Notes: generated by a model from the sequence alone, not told the origin. A stretch of 64,000 nucleotides of DNA from Bufo bufo (GCF_905171765.1 NC_053390.1:514438852-514502851); one strand, 5' to 3'; shown: positions 22,303 through 32,539, counted from the stretch's first letter. Translations and numbers: made by a program.

Positions 22303-22936
22303 CTTTGGGAATGAGGATCTGTGTTTGACCTCATTCCTAGGGCGGCTTTACTGCTGGGTGGCTCCCTGCTCCTAAGTCTGCCTTGAGCGCCGAGCTGATC
22401 ACTCGGTGCTCAACTGGTTGGTCTGTCGGTCATGTGACGCTGGCCACGTCACATGACCCTCACTCCCGACTATAAATACAGGCAGCCTGCTAGCCACAGG
22501 TTGCCTGTTAATTTCTAGGTTCCTGGCTATTTGTTGGACTACTGAATACTCACCATATTCCGTTCCCTAATGATCCTTTTGCCTGCTCCTCCTGTACTGC
22601 GCATCCGTCCTGGTATTGTGACTTCGGCTCCCACCTGACTACTCTCTTAGGACTCCTCTTGTACTTCTCTACTCTCCTGGTATTTGACCCCGGCTTCTCC
22701 TGACCATTCTTTGCTTAACCCTTTGTACTGCGTAGCTCTCTTGGTTCTGACCCGGTCCGTTCATGTTCCGTATTTTGTCTTGTCTGTCTTCCCTGCACGT
22801 ATCCTAAGTTAGGGACTGTCGTCCAGTTGTCCCCTGTCATCAGGACTCGTGAGGCAAGTAGGCAGGGCCAGGGGTGAGGGTGGAGCGCAGTGGTCACTAT
22901 CCTTCCCCCTGTGTGTGTGTGGACGTGACCGTTACA
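22245..22936 (+). repeat. 3' LTR of Gypsy-1
   Basis: 692 bp, TGTAACGGGG...ACCGTTACA. It is preceded by the polypurine tract and followed by the TSD gtacc. It differs from the 5' LTR at about 14 sites and one TG indel by eye. Confidence 0.95.
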
Positions 22937-22941
22937 GTACC

Positions 22942-23050
22942 CTTACAGAATACATCCACTACTGAAGATGGTGTTTTAAATTCAAGTATTCTGTTTCAGC
23001 TTAGGAACAAAATATAGGAATTGCCAGATCTTGCCTTTGCCTGACCCTAC
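22942..23050. other. short unassigned spacer
   Basis: No feature recognised. Confidence 0.4.
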
Positions 23051-23524
23051 TAAGGTTACTTTCACACTAGCGTTTTGGCTTTTCGTTTATGAGATCCATT
23101 CAGGGCTCTCACAAGCGGTCCAAAATGGATCAGTTTTGCCCTAATGCATTCTAAATGGAAAAGGATCCGCTCAGAATACATCAGTTTGCCTCCGTTCAGT
23201 CACCATTCCGCTCTGGGGGCGGACACCAAAACGCTGCCTGCAGCATTTTTCTGTCCTCCTGACGAAGCGGAGACAAATGGATCTGTCTGTCCTGGCACAC
23301 AATGTAAGTCAATGGGGACCGATCTGTTTTCTCTGACACAATCTGGCACAATAGAAAATGGATCAGTCCCCCATTGACTTTCAATGGACTTCAAGACTGA
23401 TCCCTCATGGCTATAGATGACATAATACAACCAGATCCGGATCCGGAACCATATTATTGTAACGGAAGCGTTTTTGTAGATCCATGACGGATCCGCAAAA
23501 AACGGTAGTGTGAAAGTAGCCTAA
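23051..23524. mobile_element. PIF/Harbinger-type MITE
   Basis: The element 23054-23521 has inverted ends GGTTACTTTCACACTAGCGT and, on the minus strand, GGCTACTTTCACACTACCGT. Trinucleotide TAA flanks both sides (23051-23053, 23522-23524), the usual 3-bp target of PIF/Harbinger. The 468-bp interior is rich in GGATC words and has no credible coding frame. Confidence 0.75.
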
Positions 23525-23754
23525 CGCCCAACGAATCCAATTCACTATCAGGAGATCAAACTGCCCAGATCAGAACTTCTGCTGCTCCGGGCCATAAGAG
23601 CAGGAGCGAGCAGTAGTGCGATTGTCATGTTAGGGCCATTCCCCCGTTCTATGCTGCACGGGTGACCCATGTAGCTCTTAGACTGGGCCGCTGTAAACAG
23701 GCCCCTTAGTGGCTGCCATAAAAATGCATATTGACGGTCACTAAACGGTTTAAA
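23525..23754. other. short unassigned spacer
   Basis: Between the Harbinger and hAT MITEs. No feature recognised. Confidence 0.4.
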
Positions 23755-24011
23755 AAAGTACCCAGCATCGGACTGGGGTTCCATGGGCCCACCAGTAGAA
23801 ATTTCCCTTGGGGCCCAATCCCTATATCATCAATAAAGTCTAATTGATTCAAAACCTAAGACAAAGACTCTAGTGGACAGTGATTAGCACAAAATGAAGC
23901 TCCAAATACAATTTTTCTCTTAGACCTTTGGGGCCCACTATGACTTCATAGAATGGACCTACCAGAGGATTCTCTGGTACTCTGGTGGGCCAGTCTCACT
24001 CTGAAAGTTCC
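23755..24011. mobile_element. hAT-type MITE
   Basis: The element 23763-24003 starts CAGCATCGGACTGG and ends, on the minus strand, CAGAGTGAGACTGGCCCACC. The inner ATGGGCCCACCAG and CTGGTGGGCC pair. Flanking octamers AAAGTACC and AAAGTTCC agree at 7 of 8 positions, as expected of a slightly decayed hAT target duplication. Confidence 0.75.
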
Positions 24012-24226
24012 ACTGAGTTAAGAAAAAACTTTAGCCATACGCTACATTATGAGAGTATTCAGAATTAGGAGTAGTATAAATTGGATTTTTTGTTTTTTCT
24101 TTACTGTAAAAACAGTAAGTAGCTGGAACTTTCTACAATGACAGGGCTCATGAATCTTCTTACACGGTGGTCTAGGCCTCACTGCTGCTTCTAAAAATTG
24201 TGAACCCAGTAGAATTTAGAAATAAG
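24012..24226. other. no gene recognised
   Basis: Short unassigned flank of Ngaro-1. Confidence 0.4.
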
Positions 24227-24383
24227 TGTTAAGGCTGGCCTCAGGCTAGCCTGGATTTGTGGGAGGGGCCGGTACCTGTCTTAAGCAGTCTGGCTCTCCC
24301 AGGCAGCCTGGATTTGTGGGAGGGGCCGGTACCTGTCTTAAGCAGTCTGGCTCTCCCAGGCAGCACGTCGGCATTCGGACGTC
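24227..24383 (+). repeat. Ngaro-1 terminal repeat A1
   Basis: 157 bp starting TGTTAAGGCTGGCCTCAGG and ending GCATTCGGACGTC. It has an internal ~60-bp tandem duplication (GCCTGGATTTGTGGGAGGGG twice). Same as A2 at 28566-28722. Confidence 0.9.
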
Positions 24384-25959
24384 TGCTACTTCCGGGTGTG
24401 ACGTCATCAGCAAGCGTCCTGCACGAGTCGGATCTCAGAGAAGCCGGGTGTACCTTTCACTTCAGTCTGCAAGCTGTTCAGGTCGTTTTCCATGATAACT
24501 GCTTTGTTTGGGGAGCGTGGCAACGTGGAGGAGGGTAGGAGGGTGTGTAGAGAGGGGGAAGTGTGCCGGAGGATCGCTTCTCCTCACTGCGTTCAGGCAC
24601 ATGCAGTTCAAGTTTTGGCACCAATGGGCAGCATTGTCACATAGTTGGAGCTCATTGCCTGTCTCAGCATAACCTGTATCTAAGTTCACACAGGGGCTGC
24701 GAGTCATCTGGGCTCAGCAGGTTAAACTCTGGCAGCTGGGTCCTGGTGCCATTACTGAGTTGATTACTTACAAGGTTGCTGCTTGTGCACATGTTTGACA
24801 CTCATCACATACACTACATACATACCTTAGACACATAGTTCGCACATCAGGCAGTTTGACGAAAAAAAAAAAAAAAAAAAAAACTTTATCCACCAAGCTG
24901 CATCCATACACCTCTAGCACAGGTTCATCCGCCAATACAGCTACACGCTCGCACGACATACACACCCCGTTTCATCTCGTAGACTAGTGTCATACGTCAT
25001 ACGGTCTGTTTTCCACAAATCCTATACTTACATACATCACCTACCACGTCTGTAGGTTCTTTAGCCCGCAGTATTCGTTTTTAATTAATCTGCCACGTCA
25101 CAGATTCACACAAACTCGGGCTCGCTTCATACGTCAGTGGAAACGACTATCATACTCCCTGTCAGCCTCGAAGGCTTTTCGTTCAATCGTTTCACGCTGC
25201 TGGGGGGGGGGGGGGGGAGGGGAGGGGCTTAGATTCCGTCAGCTGGGTCCTGGTGCCATTACTGAGTTGATTACTTACAAGGTTGCTGCTTGTGCACATG
25301 TTTGACACTCATCATACACTACATACATACCTTAGACACATAGTTCGCACATCAGGCAGTTTGACGAAAAAAAAAAAAAAAAAAAAGGGTACAAGTGGAT
25401 TGTTAAATAAAGTAAAAAAAAAAAAAAAAAAAAAAGTGGGTTGTTCAAATAAAGAAAAAAAAAAAAAAAAACTTTATCCACCAAGCTTCATCCATACACC
25501 TCTAGCACAGGTTCATCCGCCAATACAGCTACACGCTCGCACGACATACACACCCCGTTTCATCTCGTAGACTAGTGTCATACGTCATACGGTCTGTTTT
25601 CCACAAATCCTATACTTACATACATCACCTACCACGTCTGTAGGTTCTTTAGCCCGCAGTATTCGTTTTTAATTAATCTGCCACGTCACAGATTCACACA
25701 AACTCGGGCTCGCTTCATACGTCAGTGGAAACGACTATCATACTCCCTGTCAGCCTCGAAGGCTTTTCGTTCAATCGTTTCACGCTGCTGGGGGGGGGAA
25801 GGGGAGGGGCTTAGATTCCGTCATCTTGTTTGTCAGCTTACGGGCAGCAGGTCGTAGGGTTAACAGGTTGTTTTTTTTTTAAGGTCCTAGAATTAAGATC
25901 ATTAACACAGTACGATCATGATGCCTGTGTAGCCGACAGCCTGACACCCGGGGCAGTAG
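24384..25959 (+). repeat. Ngaro-1 5' region with a ~507-bp direct duplication and A-tracts
   Basis: A unit beginning CAGCTGGGTCCTGGTGCC occurs at 24731 and again at 25238. Both copies run through a poly-A tract, GTTTCATCTCGTAGACTAGT and a poly-G tract to CTTAGATTCCGTCA. The second copy is longer: its single A-tract has become three A-tracts separated by short segments (25367-25471). No gag-like frame is recognisable. Confidence 0.85.
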
Positions 25960-26177
25960 CTGGCAGGGCTCAGGAGGCAGCTGCCTTGGGCCCCCCCCGG
26001 GAGCAACTGGGCCCGGGGCGGCTGCCCCTTTTGCCCCTTGGTAAAGACGGCCCTGGCGGCAACGCTGCTAAATGACGGTTGGGAAGTTGGCTGGTGGGTT
26101 CACTGGGCAGGCGGGCCCCCAGGCAAGTGGGGCCCCCGGGCAACTGCCCAGCGTGCCCATTCGAAAAGACGGCCCTG
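25960..26177 (-). mobile_element. two nested hAT terminal fragments inside Ngaro-1
   Basis: On the minus strand, 26055-25960 reads CAGGGCCGTCTTTACCAAGG and then GGGCAGCCGCCCCGGGCCC, the left end of the hAT at 13858. 26177-26098 starts CAGGGCCGTCTTTTCGAATG, a related but distinct end. Neither has a visible partner end. They interrupt or truncate the start of the Ngaro RT. Confidence 0.65.
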
Positions 26178-26912
26178 GTGGTGCAGGGAAAATATTCCAA
26201 TAAATTTCGTTTGATTTATGATTTGTCTGCTCCACATTCTTCCCACGTTCCTAGTCTCAACTCGTTGATTCCGTCCGAGGAATTTTCCTTGAAGTATACT
26301 TCCGTAGACCAGGCTATCCAGGTCATTCTTCAAGACAGGCATGGGGCTTGGCTGTCCAAAGCAGATGTCTCTGATGTGTTCAAACTGCTGCCCATTAGCC
26401 CATATCTCTGGCAGTGGCATGGCATCAAATGGAGAGATGCGTACTATTTCACCACCAAGTTGACGTTTGGTTCCTAGAGCAGCCCCAGTCTGTTTGACAA
26501 GTTAGCGCAGGCACTGGAATGGATTTTGTTGGAACAGGGTTGCCAGAGTGTCATTCACTACCTGGATGATTTTCTGTTGATCGAAGAACCCTCTCAGGCA
26601 CCTGTTGACTTGCAGGTTCTCTTGCAGGTCTTCAAGGAGTTAAACATTCCAGTGGCCGAACACAAAACAGAAGGGCCTGCGCAGGTTGTCACGTTCTTGG
26701 GGATCTCTCTGGATTCACGTGCCATGTCAGCCAGTCTGCCACTAGTCAAACGCGACAGAATCAAATCAGGTGTCCGTTCCTTGCTCATGTCTCAGGTTTG
26801 CACCAAGAGAGAATTGCAGTCTCTGTTGGGCATGTTATACTTTGCCATGAGGATCATTCCTCAGGGTAGATCATTCATTTCAAGATTGCTAGTCTATTAC
26901 AACAGACCAGTG
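26169..26912 (+). pseudogene. Ngaro-1 reverse transcriptase
   Basis: The frame reads KFRLIYDLSAPH (RT region 1), LSKADVSDVFKLLPI (motif A Asp present), an in-frame TAG at 26476-26478, then SPSLFDKLAQALEW, the catalytic HYLDDF (near 26562-26580) and VTFLGISLDS. DIRS-class RTs use this order and the F/YLDDF form. The part before KFRLIYD is missing, replaced by hAT sequence. The frame shifts near 26910 into the RNase H part. Apart from one stop the RT is well preserved. Confidence 0.85.
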
Positions 26913-26914
26913 AT

Positions 26915-27420
26915 TTGGACGCATCAGTGCATCTTAATGCTAACGCCCGAGAAGATCGGTTCATGTGGGACAGATTTCTCAGTGGGTGGAACGGCATTTC
27001 CATATTTATTCCGAGGGCCACTTCTGATTCTCCACACGTATTTTCAGACGCAGCTGCCTCGGTAGGTTTCGCGGCCATATCTGCTCACATTGGTTCGCCG
27101 GCTCATGGCCCACACACGTGCTACAGTTGCCGGGGTTTTCTCAGATGTCGGCATTGTTCGAGATCTATCCTATCGTAGCAGCTGCTATAGTCTGGGGGCA
27201 TAGGTGGTCGGGTCACACGGTGGTTTCCACACTGACAACATGGCGACCGCAGAGATCATTAACAAGGGCAGATCTAAATCGTTACTTATCATGTCTTTCA
27301 TGCGTAGATTGACCTGGATAGCTCCGGAACGGGGGTTTCATTTTCATGCCCGGTTTTTGGACGGGGTCAGCAACGTTGCAGCTGATGCTTTATCTCGTTT
27401 TGATTTTTTCTCGCTTTTTC
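26915..27420 (+). pseudogene. Ngaro-1 RNase H
   Basis: Pieces in two frames: MWDRFLSGWNGISIFIP and VFSDAAASVGFAAISAHIG (catalytic Asp in FSDA), then after a frameshift HTDNMATAEIINKGRSKS and FHARFLDGVSNVAADALSR. These are the conserved RNase H blocks of DIRS/Ngaro polyproteins. At least two shifts (near 27100 and 27230) disable it. Confidence 0.75.
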
Positions 27421-27479
27421 TTACAGAACCCAGAAGCAGACTCAGTGGGCACCCCGGTACCGGACTGGCGGCTGCTGGT

Positions 27480-28419
27480 CTTGGATTAGACTCTCTGATG
27501 GTGGTCGCCAGTTCACTCATTACCAAGTCTTTGTCGGCCAGTACGTTGCGGTCGTACCGCCGAGCGTGGGTGTTTTTTTTTTTTCGAACTTTAAGTTGGC
27601 ATATCCTAGAGGTGACACAGGTCAGGTCAAGTATATGGTGGCTTTCGTGCCTTATTGTCATTCGGTATTGGCTTTATCCTACAACACCATTAGGCTATAT
27701 TTGGCTGGGGTGCTGCATTTTTTGGCACTTCAAGAGCCAGACAGACCCTCTATATTTTCAGCTCACCCGATCAAGGCCATCCTCAGAGGCATTCAAAAGA
27801 GCCAGGTCACGGTCAAGTCGGTCCGTCGACCTATTAAGGGGGACATGTTTCTTAGCCTGTCGGAAGTTCTCACATTCTCACCATTCAGAGTCCTTCCCAG
27901 CCTGGTGATCAAGGCGGCGATGTACTTGGCGTTTTACGGGTTTTAAGACCAGGTGAAGTGACACAGGCCAGACAAGGGGCGGTGGCTCTCCGCAAGGGAG
28001 ATTTAGTCAGGATGGGCAGTAACTCATTGCAGTTGCCTCACAACAAAACAAGGCAGGTAGGTCCCGGCCATGTAGTTAAGTTCTTCCAGACCACAAACGC
28101 ATGGTGTCCAGTGACAGTCTTGGACAACCTCTTGCTGGCCCTTAGTCTTCACAGCCCCACCGACCCATTACTTCCATTCCCTGTTGGTCCACTGACGTCC
28201 AGCCAGTTCATCAAACATATTCGCATCCTGTTGACCAGTGTAGGATTGAATCCGGCTCAATTCTCGGGGCATTCTTTCCGCATCGGTGCGGCATCCGCAG
28301 CGTCCAAGCATGGAGTCCCTGTGCATATCATTAAACACTTGGGGCGCTGGCGCTCGGGGTGCTTTGTACGGTATATCCCGGAGCCACAAGCGGAGCTGGT
28401 CCAAGCATTCAGCACCTAG
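27480..28419 (+). pseudogene. Ngaro-1 tyrosine recombinase
   Basis: The N-terminal core-binding part reads SLSASTLRSYRRAW then LSYNTIRLYLAGVLHFLAL. The catalytic part (from 27958) carries GHSFRIGAASAASKHG (H-x-x-R), IKHLGRWRSGCFVRYI (with the C-terminal Tyr) and a stop at 28417-28419. The first catalytic Arg lies just after a T-run at 27941-27946, where a one-base slip creates a stop and moves the frame; a poly-T expansion near 27575 shifts it too. The enzyme would join the element's circular DNA into the genome. Confidence 0.85.
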
Positions 28420-28454
28420 CACCTCAGGCCTATCCTTCCCTCACTGGTGGGTTT

Positions 28455-28565
28455 TGCCCCCTTTTTCAGGCATACCGACCTAGTGAGGCCAAGGCACACC
28501 TCAGGCCAATTAGGTAGGGGGGTGGTGGTTGGGCATCTTCCACTCGTTTAGGTCCTGACCACAAG
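28455..28565 (+). repeat. Ngaro-1 terminal repeat B1
   Basis: 111 bp, beginning TGCCCCCTTTTTCAGGCATA and ending CCTGACCACAAG. Same as B2 at 28779-28889. Confidence 0.9.
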
Positions 28566-28722
28566 TGTTAAGGCTGGCCTCAGGCTAGCCTGGATTTGTG
28601 GGAGGGGCCGGTACCTGTCTTAAGCAGTCTGGCTCTCCCAGGCAGCCTGGATTTGTGGGAGGGGCCGGTACCTGTCTTAAGCAGTCTGGCTCTCCCAGGC
28701 AGCACGTCGGCATTCGGACGTC
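28566..28722 (+). repeat. Ngaro-1 terminal repeat A2
   Basis: 157 bp, copy of A1, directly abutting B1: the A-B junction expected in a circular form. Confidence 0.9.
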
Positions 28723-28778
28723 CCCTGCCCACCCATTCCCATTCTTCATTCAGTCATTCAACCATCACATTCAGGGTA

Positions 28779-28889
28779 TGCCCCCTTTTTCAGGCATACC
28801 GACCTAGTGAGGCCAAGGCACACCTCAGGCCAATTAGGTAGGGGGGTGGTGGTTGGGCATCTTCCACTCGTTTAGGTCCTGACCACAAG
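28779..28889 (+). repeat. Ngaro-1 terminal repeat B2
   Basis: 111 bp, copy of B1. It ends at ACCACAAG; the trinucleotide AAG is also found just before A1 (24224-24226), the likely crossover sequence. Confidence 0.9.
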
Positions 28890-28983
28890 CACAAAATAAG
28901 TCAATTATGTTGCTAAACCAGAATATGGTGCAGCCATAGAAAGGCCTGTGCAGTATATAGTCATTCCTTAAAAACTCCACAAC

Positions 28984-29885
28984 ATGAATGTGATGAGACC
29001 AATCTCGCCACATTGCATTGGAGAAGCCTGGTTGCCCGTCTGCTCCCTTTAGACTAATGGCCCCATGTTAAAACGCTTGATTTTCCCCTGCAAAGACATG
29101 AAAGCCGGGTCATTTGGTACTTGCCCTATTTGCACAGTGATACCCCAGATAACTATGCCATGGAGCCCATTCGGATAACGAAAGACTATGTGAAATACTT
29201 TGGCTCCATGGCGATTCTACTGTATTCGTTTAGTCTGAGTGCCATTCACCTAATAATATGCCTTCAGACCTGAGCTATCTGGGGATATGTTGAATGTCTA
29301 TGTTTTATGCAATAGCTGCACAGTTAAATATTTTTATGTCTTTTATTGTCTTTTGCTACCATGTGGCTAATGGAGTTTTACCTCTGCCATTGGAGTTGAA
29401 TTGGATTACTTCCCAATTCTCTCCAGGACAGAAGACATTGTGTAAAACTGTGTATTCTCCTGCCTGTGATAATTACATTACCCCATTGTGTAAGGTAATT
29501 GTATCACAAGCAGAGGGGAGGATTTTGTGTGGGAGTGTATGAGTGTATTGTACCTGGTTACTGGTTGTTTTACAAAACCCTGTGGGTGGTACTAATGTGT
29601 AAGAATGTGCATATAAGAACAATAAACCCACAGCTCTGGCTGTCCCCTGCTTTACCCTCAACACAGAGCTTGGTCTCATTCTTGGGGGGATTGTATGCTG
29701 TTCCAGTCCGACTGCTAGGAGTGTAAACTTTTCATATGGTTTTTCCTATTCGGCTCTATGCAGCATTCATATGGTTTCCAATTCGGGAGATTGGTGTCTT
29801 TAGTAGCTGCCTTTGCATCTGGAAAGGGAATATCTCTTAAACGGCGTTTACCCCCTTTTTATGCCCGGGGTGCCGTTACAATGAA
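28984..29885 (+). mobile_element. solo LTR of an LTR retroelement (probably ERV)
   Basis: 892 bp between pentamers ATGAA at 28984-28988 and 29881-29885. Starts TGTGATGAGACC and ends GTGCCGTTACA, so TGT...ACA. It contains CATATAAG followed within about 15 bases by AATAAA (near 29610-29630), a compact promoter/polyadenylation pair seen in some retroviral LTRs. No internal genes on either side. Family unknown. Confidence 0.6.
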
Positions 29886-30249
29886 TAACTAGAGGAGTGA
29901 CTCAGTTTGTGAAGCGCTGCGCTACTGGATGTTATAATGCTTAATTTTCTAAATTACTGTTTTAAAAAACTTATTGTTGTACAGTAGATTGCTTCAGTTG
30001 TATAATTGATCCACGTATTTTTTTCATTATTATATGTGGAGTCAATGAAGAGTTTCTTAATACTACTAACAAGAGGCAAAAGAGGCTCAAAGATACCTAA
30101 TGTATGCTGCATAAGAGGACAGACATACTATATGCAGTGACCCAGAGGCAACTGCTATTGATGAAGTTTTTCAAATGCCACTGATAATAAAGGAGTTTTG
30201 CACTTGTCATGTTTTCTAATATGTGTTTAGGGTTGACACTATGTTATTA
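29886..30249. other. no gene recognised
   Basis: Unassigned, AT-rich. No repeat ends or coding signal seen. Confidence 0.5.
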
Positions 30250-30893
30250 CAATATGTTATGTAACATCTGTCTGAGGGGAGAGTGTTAATATTCAGAAAT
30301 AGCAACCATCAGTATGCAGGGGTGGACCAACCCCTTGGGCTTGGCTCCTTCCTGTGAGTCAGTTAGTTAGTTCCTCGTGAGTGTGTGAAAGGGAAGCCAG
30401 ATATGAGTACCATCTGTGAGCATCTGCAGACAAGAACTGAGTCCTAAGAGAGGACAAAACCTTCCAGCTTCAAAAAGTTAAGCAGCCAAATTGGAGGGTG
30501 CAAGGATAACCAACTGTGGAGGTAATGCATGTATTTCAGCTTGGCTGGGTGTAAAGTCTAAGGTCCCTACTCATGCAAAAGAGACAGATTACAGGTCTCT
30601 TTAAAGTCCACAGTGGACATTGCAGAAAAGTTTGGGAGAATATTTTACCACCAGGCTGGATTAGAGTGAATCATAGCTGGATCTAGAAAGAGCATCTGGA
30701 TGTGGTACATGAAATTAACTCTCTTGCTTTAGCCCGGAATGTATTGGGACTTTTAAAAGAACTATACCAATATTCAAAAGTGAATGCATGTGGAGACTGC
30801 TGAAATAAGTCATTAGTAAAGAACTCGCTATTTGTTCAATTAATCTAGCCTACTCATCCCACCATTCTGTTCCCTGCCTTGCGCCTCACAATG
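30250..30893 (+). mobile_element. possible solo LTR (weak)
   Basis: 30255-30888 starts TGTTATGTAACATCTG and ends TGCGCCTCA, with near-matching flanks CAATA and CAATG. A purine-rich GAGGGGAGAG lies near its start. There is no clear TATA or AATAAA pair, so this remains a guess. Confidence 0.25.
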
Positions 30894-31130
30894 TTAAAAC
30901 CAAAGGCACCCCACCTTCCATCGAGCAGGAGACCTTCACTTGGCTGTGCAGCGAGCCTATGAGGAGCTGGTGCAGAGCATGGGAGTGATAGTGGCCCTGA
31001 TAGGATGATGTGTCATGGGGTGCTCCCTCAGTCCGTTGCTCCCCGTGGATCAATAAAAGAAAAATAAAAGTCTCTCTTTACTGTGAGAAAACAGTAGTTG
31101 TAGTACACCTGGCAGTAGTTTGTGCACAGT
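30894..31130. other. no gene recognised; flank of the L1 insertion
   Basis: Contains two AATAAAAG stretches near 31050, no coding frame. It continues, after removal of the L1, at 42285. Confidence 0.4.
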
Positions 31131-31432
31131 GCAATTTCTCTTCTTTTTTTTAAATCAAATCGTTTTTATTGAATCAATAAATACAGAGTATTACAATAAT
31201 CAATACGTTGTTTTTTCTTGCTTTATCCACCATGTGGAGTCAGAGTACAACAGTAACCGTACAAATATCAACACACAGTTTTATCCAGTATCTATACACA
31301 ACGTGTACACATGTTAAAACAAATATTTGAAACAAAGAATTATAAATATCTAAACCCCCCCAAAAACCCTCCCCCCCCCCCACCTAGCCCTAACACCCCC
31401 CTCCCTGACAACTAGTCTTGACCTTCACGAGC

Positions 31433-32014
31433 CTAAATGACCACGTGGGTATGAGATAGCCAATCACTCCACATTTTATCAAACTTTTGAGGACACCCTC
31501 TCTTCACATACACCCCATTTTCAAGTATCATCATGTCATGCACCTTTCGTTCAAACTCACTCAGTGTAGGCGGACTTCCCTGAATCCACCTCATAGCCAC
31601 CAGTTTCCTGGCCACATATAGCAACCTCCCCACAGCTACCTTGACCAATTCAGTCCCTCCAATCTCAGACACATATCCCAATATACACACCTTAGGGTCT
31701 TTTTGGATTCTCAATGTCATTCTGCTATTAATCATATTTCTTACATCCTCCCAATAATTACCAATTACTGGACAAGACCACAGCATATGTAACAAATCCG
31801 CACCCTCTTCCATACACTTTGGACACTTGTCATCAATTCTTACTCCAACCTTTTTTAGAAACACCGGTGTTTTGTACACTCTATGTATAATAAATAGTTG
31901 GGACAGTTTGCCCTGTTCGCTCAAGGACAATTTGGGGACCCCTTCCAATATATCTTCCCACTTATCTTTAGACATAACCCCCACGTCAGCCTCCTATTTT
32001 TTCAGTAAAAGAGC
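31433..32014 (-). pseudogene. L1 ORF2 C-terminal domain with Cys-rich knuckle
   Basis: Minus-strand continuation of the L1 ORF2 beyond Gypsy-2. It starts at the insertion point, has a TAG stop near 31988, then reads from MGVMSKDKWEDILEG with the C-terminal zinc-knuckle-like CPKCMEEGADLLHMLWSC (residues ~54-71) typical of L1 ORF2 proteins, ending at 31433. Removing Gypsy-2 and one 5-bp target copy joins it in frame to the segment at 37463. Confidence 0.85.
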
Positions 32015-32019
32015 ATACA

Positions 32020-32528
32020 TGTCAGGATTCGAACCTGTGACCAGCCACATCCCAGGCGGTAGCCCTGCTTACTAGGCTACCGTCCTCTCTGGACATTACT
32101 CCCTGAAACCTATTATGTAACCTCAGTCTTGCCAAGCCTTGCTCATCACCCTTGATTCCCCACACCTGGTACTTCCCTATATAAGTCCAGCCCCTTGCAC
32201 TCTAGCTTGCTGATTATTGAGCTCCTGAGCCTTGATCAAGCTTCTCCTCATCTGCTGCTCTTGCTACAACTGGAAGTCCACTGCTGACCAGGAATTGCCT
32301 ACCGACTACTCTTCTGCTTGTCCCTACCTACTGAACTGCTACCACCGTTGCCATCCGGATTGTCTGACTACGCTTACTGCCGCCTGCCCTGACCCACCGC
32401 CTGCCTACCGACTACGCCTCTGCCAGACTTCCTGCACCTACTACCTGCCTGCGGTCCTTGCCACTGGGCTCCACTCCTACCTCCAGCCAGCGGTCCTCTG
32501 ACTCAGGTGAGCCTGTAGGACTGTTACA
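32020..32528 (+). repeat. 5' LTR of Gypsy-2
   Basis: 509 bp, starting TGTCAGGATTCGAACCTGTG and ending GGACTGTTACA. TATA box at 32178-32185. One copy of the 106-bp segment that is doubled in the 3' LTR. Confidence 0.95.
32178..32218 (+). promoter_or_regulatory. Gypsy-2 promoter and predicted transcript 5' end
   Basis: TATATAAG at 32178-32185. GCTGATTATT at 32209-32218 begins 31 bases downstream of the TATA start, where initiation is expected. This decamer is the exact complement of AATAATCAGC at 32530-32539. Confidence 0.65.
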
Positions 32529-32529
32529 G

Positions 32530-32539
32530 AATAATCAGC
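32530..32539 (+). promoter_or_regulatory. candidate self-priming primer-binding site of Gypsy-2
   Basis: AATAATCAGC begins two bases after the end of the 5' LTR. It is not a match I recognise to a tRNA 3' end, but it complements the predicted first ten bases of the element's own RNA, as in Tf1/sushi-group retrotransposons. Confidence 0.65.

Larger units (their letters stand above)
17412..22941 (+). mobile_element. Gypsy-1: Ty3/Gypsy chromovirus-type LTR retrotransposon, degraded
   Basis: Complete structure: TSD gtacc (17412-17416 and 22937-22941), 5' LTR 17417-18106, gag-pol remnants, a G-rich polypurine tract just before the 3' LTR (22233-22241, AAAAGGGGGGG), and 3' LTR 22245-22936. Gene order gag, zinc knuckle, protease, RT, RNase H, integrase and C-terminal chromodomain marks it as a chromodomain Gypsy. 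At least five frameshifts or stops break the coding region. The two LTRs differ at about 14 positions plus a 2-base TG indel in my reading (~2%), so it is older than Gypsy-2. Confidence 0.95.
24227..28889 (+). mobile_element. Ngaro-1: tyrosine-recombinase (DIRS/Ngaro) retrotransposon with split direct repeats
   Basis: Architecture A1 (24227-24383), internal, B1 (28455-28565), A2 (28566-28722), B2 (28779-28889). The A copies match and the B copies match. This split-direct-repeat arrangement, with RT-RNase H-tyrosine recombinase coding order and no target duplication, is the Ngaro/PAT-like type of DIRS retroelement. Integration of this group goes through a circular intermediate and recombinase rather than an integrase. 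The coding region is degraded: one nonsense codon in RT, frameshifts in RNase H and the recombinase, and hAT fragments at the start of RT. Confidence 0.9.

Noticed and set aside
32019..32100. GATTCGAACC near the LTR start suggested a tRNA T-loop
   Set aside because: GGATTCGAACC resembles a tRNA T-arm, but no acceptor, D or anticodon arms fit around it, and it is part of the Gypsy-2 LTR, repeated in the 3' LTR.
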